Below, in pieces: positions 15,682-16,866 of a DNA stretch of 16,866 nt. This DNA comes from Chrysochromulina parva. Lineage: Eukaryota; Haptophyta; Prymnesiales; Chrysochromulinaceae. Each line of letters opens with the position of its first letter. Position 1 is the first letter of the stretch. The notes below the pieces were generated by a model that searched no databases, had not been told where the DNA came from, and worked only from the letters and a program-made list of their open reading frames with translations. The translations under genes were made by a program, and so were the position numbers. The stretch is from NCBI GenBank assembly GCA_002887195.1, contig PJAB01001143.1, positions 1-16,866 of the forward strand, read 5' to 3'.

Positions 15682-16293
15682 CTACCCCTCGGCTCCAAAG
15701 GTGAATCCACCCGCGGGCGCTCCCGCTCCAAAGCTGAACGGCGGCCCGCCTGCGCCCGCAGGAGGTGCTAGAGAGCTGGGGGACCTTACAACGAAGCCGC
15801 CCAACGCTGGCTGAAAAGGAGCGGAGCCGCCTGAGTGGACACCAACTGATGCGGGCATTTCGGCCATGGCGCTACCATGAGGCGCCGCAAACGTGATGTC
15901 CGCTGCCATGGGCGAATCTATTGTCATCGACGCACCCTGACTAGACAACCGAGCTCTGCTTTCCTTGCGTGGTCGGTGCTCCTGCACTGGCGACTGTGTG
16001 CCGAGGCCGTCCGGAGACGGGAGTCCCATCTCCATAGCGCTCTCCTGGCCGGGATGGTCGGGCGGCAGCGGGTGCACGTCCTCGCCCTCGCCCTGCCAGT
16101 ACTCGCCCGAGTCAAGCGCGACGGCTACGTCGCCGTCGTTGAAGAGCTTGTCCACAGTTCCAACGTACCACATGTAGTCATGGTCGGACCGGCGCTGCAC
16201 GCGATCGCCGTAGCGCAGCACCGTGCCATTCGCCCCGGCCGCCTGCGTGACCGCACTCGCAGGCTTCGCTGCCGCCTGCCCCACGCGACTCAT
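15682..16293 (-). CDS. Tudor/Agenet-like domain protein with FG-type C-terminal tail
   Basis: A single exon of 203 residues starting at the ATG at 16291-16293 (MSRVGQAAAKPASAV). Residues about 28-77, YGDRVQRRSDHDYMWYVGTV through NDGDVAVALDSGEYWQGEGEDV, read as one small beta-barrel of the Tudor/Agenet type. The family hallmarks are a Gly-Asp-x-Val opening, an aromatic-rich Tyr-Met-Trp-Tyr segment, and a Gly-Asp-Val-Ala-Val strand before an aspartate. Such domains bind methylated Lys or Arg. Residues 80-160 are polar and probably disordered. The last 40 residues are Gly/Ala/Pro-rich with FSFG and FTFG motifs, like the FG repeats of nucleoporins. A chromatin or nuclear-pore-associated role is inferred. 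Overall confidence in the gene is good; in the domain name, moderate. Confidence 0.72.
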   Translation of the reverse strand: MSRVGQAAAKPASAVTQAAGANGTVLRYGDRVQRRSDHDYMWYVGTVDKLFNDGDVAVALDSGEYWQGEGEDVHPLPPDHPGQESAMEMGLPSPDGLGTQSPVQEHRPRKESRARLSSQGASMTIDSPMAADITFAAPHGSAMAEMPASVGVHSGGSAPFQPALGGFVVRSPSSLAPPAGAGGPPFSFGAGAPAGGFTFGAEG

Positions 16294-16798
16294 CGTGCGA
16301 ACTCGCAAAACGCTCCCCGCGAGGACGGCCACTACAAACACGTTTCATTATGAATACACACAACACGTAAGCAGCACAGCTGTGAAGACAACGTTTCACG
16401 TTCACGTTGATTGCCATCTCGGCATTACAACCCTGCACACGAGCACCTCAGCAAGGTGTCGTTGCCCAGTCTTTGCCCCCCTCTTTCTCTCCCCCAATCC
16501 CCCCTCTCCTCTTCAAGGGTAGTCGACGGGGGTGTAACGGCGACGGGGGTGCTCTCGCGTCAGCGGGGCAACTTGATTACCATCGGTATTACGCGGTATT
16601 AGCGAGACTATGCACAACTATGCAGGGTGCCAATCGAGAGATCTCGGAACGTAGACCCCCGAACCGCGGAAATTCGGCTTGCATCGATTAACCGTAACCC
16701 ACAAACAGCATTTCCAACTTTGTTCACGAAACATCCCGCGCACACATTCGCTTCCGGTGCGACCCAGCACCTTGGCTGCCGCCCCTCTTTCCGTCTCA
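16294..16798. other. Upstream region of gene K and unassigned sequence
   Basis: A 505-bp region that should hold the gene K promoter near 16300-16400 (relatively AT-rich). A short repeat ggtatta occurs twice around 16585-16602. I found no conserved protein frame or RNA gene. Confidence 0.4.
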
Positions 16799-16866
16799 AT
16801 GGTGAGGACATACAACCGCAAGGGTGGCCATGGCGGTGACCGCAGCAAGGCTGGCCTGCCTGCCTG
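16799..16866 (+). CDS. Possible gene start running off right edge
   Basis: The ATG at 16799 opens a frame that continues to the edge, reading MVRTYNRKGGHGGDRSKAG. The short basic start Met-x-Arg-x-Tyr-x-Arg-Lys followed by Gly/Arg/Lys recalls the N-termini of some helix-turn-helix transposases (pogo/Tigger type). Twenty-two residues are far too few to decide, and the gtgagg right after the ATG could also be a splice donor. Reported only because it is the right boundary. Confidence 0.15.
   Translation, partial: MVRTYNRKGGHGGDRSKAGLPA

Noticed and set aside
1..16866. tRNA, rRNA or other structured RNA genes
   Set aside because: No convincing tRNA B-box with cloverleaf context or conserved rRNA segment was seen on either strand. 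A tRNAscan-SE and Infernal/Rfam run would settle this; any high-scoring hit would overturn it.

Overview
The window looks like nuclear DNA from a unicellular alga with a secondary plastid. A haptophyte-like organism is my best guess, but this is inference and not proven by any marker gene. The reasons are: GC-rich sequence; short GT-AG introns (about 70-150 nt) that restore reading frames exactly where conserved motifs need them; no bacterial operons or ribosome binding sites; and two proteins (TPR protein, ABC1K kinase) whose N-termini start with a hydrophobic signal-like stretch followed by an Ala/Arg/Ser-rich stretch, as in the bipartite targeting signals of complex plastids. There are no rRNA genes, tRNA genes, CRISPR arrays or complete mobile elements that I can support.

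Layout, left to right. (A) 1-695 minus: incomplete gene running off the left edge, with two hydrophobic segments then an acidic Ser/Asp-rich region. (B) 1301-2617 minus: two-exon unknown protein with an acidic run. (C) 2834-3664 plus: TPR-like, probably plastid protein with a C-terminal membrane segment. (D) 4085-4657 minus: unknown basic, Trp/Tyr-bearing protein. (E) 4821-6893 plus: ABC1K (UbiB/ADCK-type) atypical kinase. (F) 7339-7889 minus: three-exon homologue of the anaphase-promoting-complex subunit APC15. (G) 8250-9629 plus: ankyrin-repeat protein. (H) 10011-11788 minus: three-exon fucosyltransferase-like glycosyltransferase. (I) 12448-13512 minus: probable nuclear protein with a beta-rich domain and coiled coil; its true C-terminus may lie in further exons down to 11940. 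(J) 14270-15180 plus: three-exon EF-hand protein with a dual-acylation N-terminus. (K) 15682-16293 minus: Tudor/Agenet-like domain plus FG-type tail. A possible gene start lies at the extreme right edge (16799).

Gene order alternates almost perfectly between strands. Four close head-to-head pairs (B/C, D/E, F/G, I/J) share spacers of 163-757 bp, and four tail-to-tail pairs are separated by about 380-500 bp. The genes do not form a pathway. They are a mix of plastid, cell-cycle, signalling, glycosylation and nuclear functions, as expected of a compact protist chromosome arm. The most useful results are the exon-intron structures, which rescue three recognisable genes (APC15, the glycosyltransferase and the EF-hand protein) that no single reading frame shows whole. 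Next are the incomplete membrane-protein frame at the left edge, and several introns whose retention would keep the reading frame open. I did not find a convincing undescribed multi-gene system.
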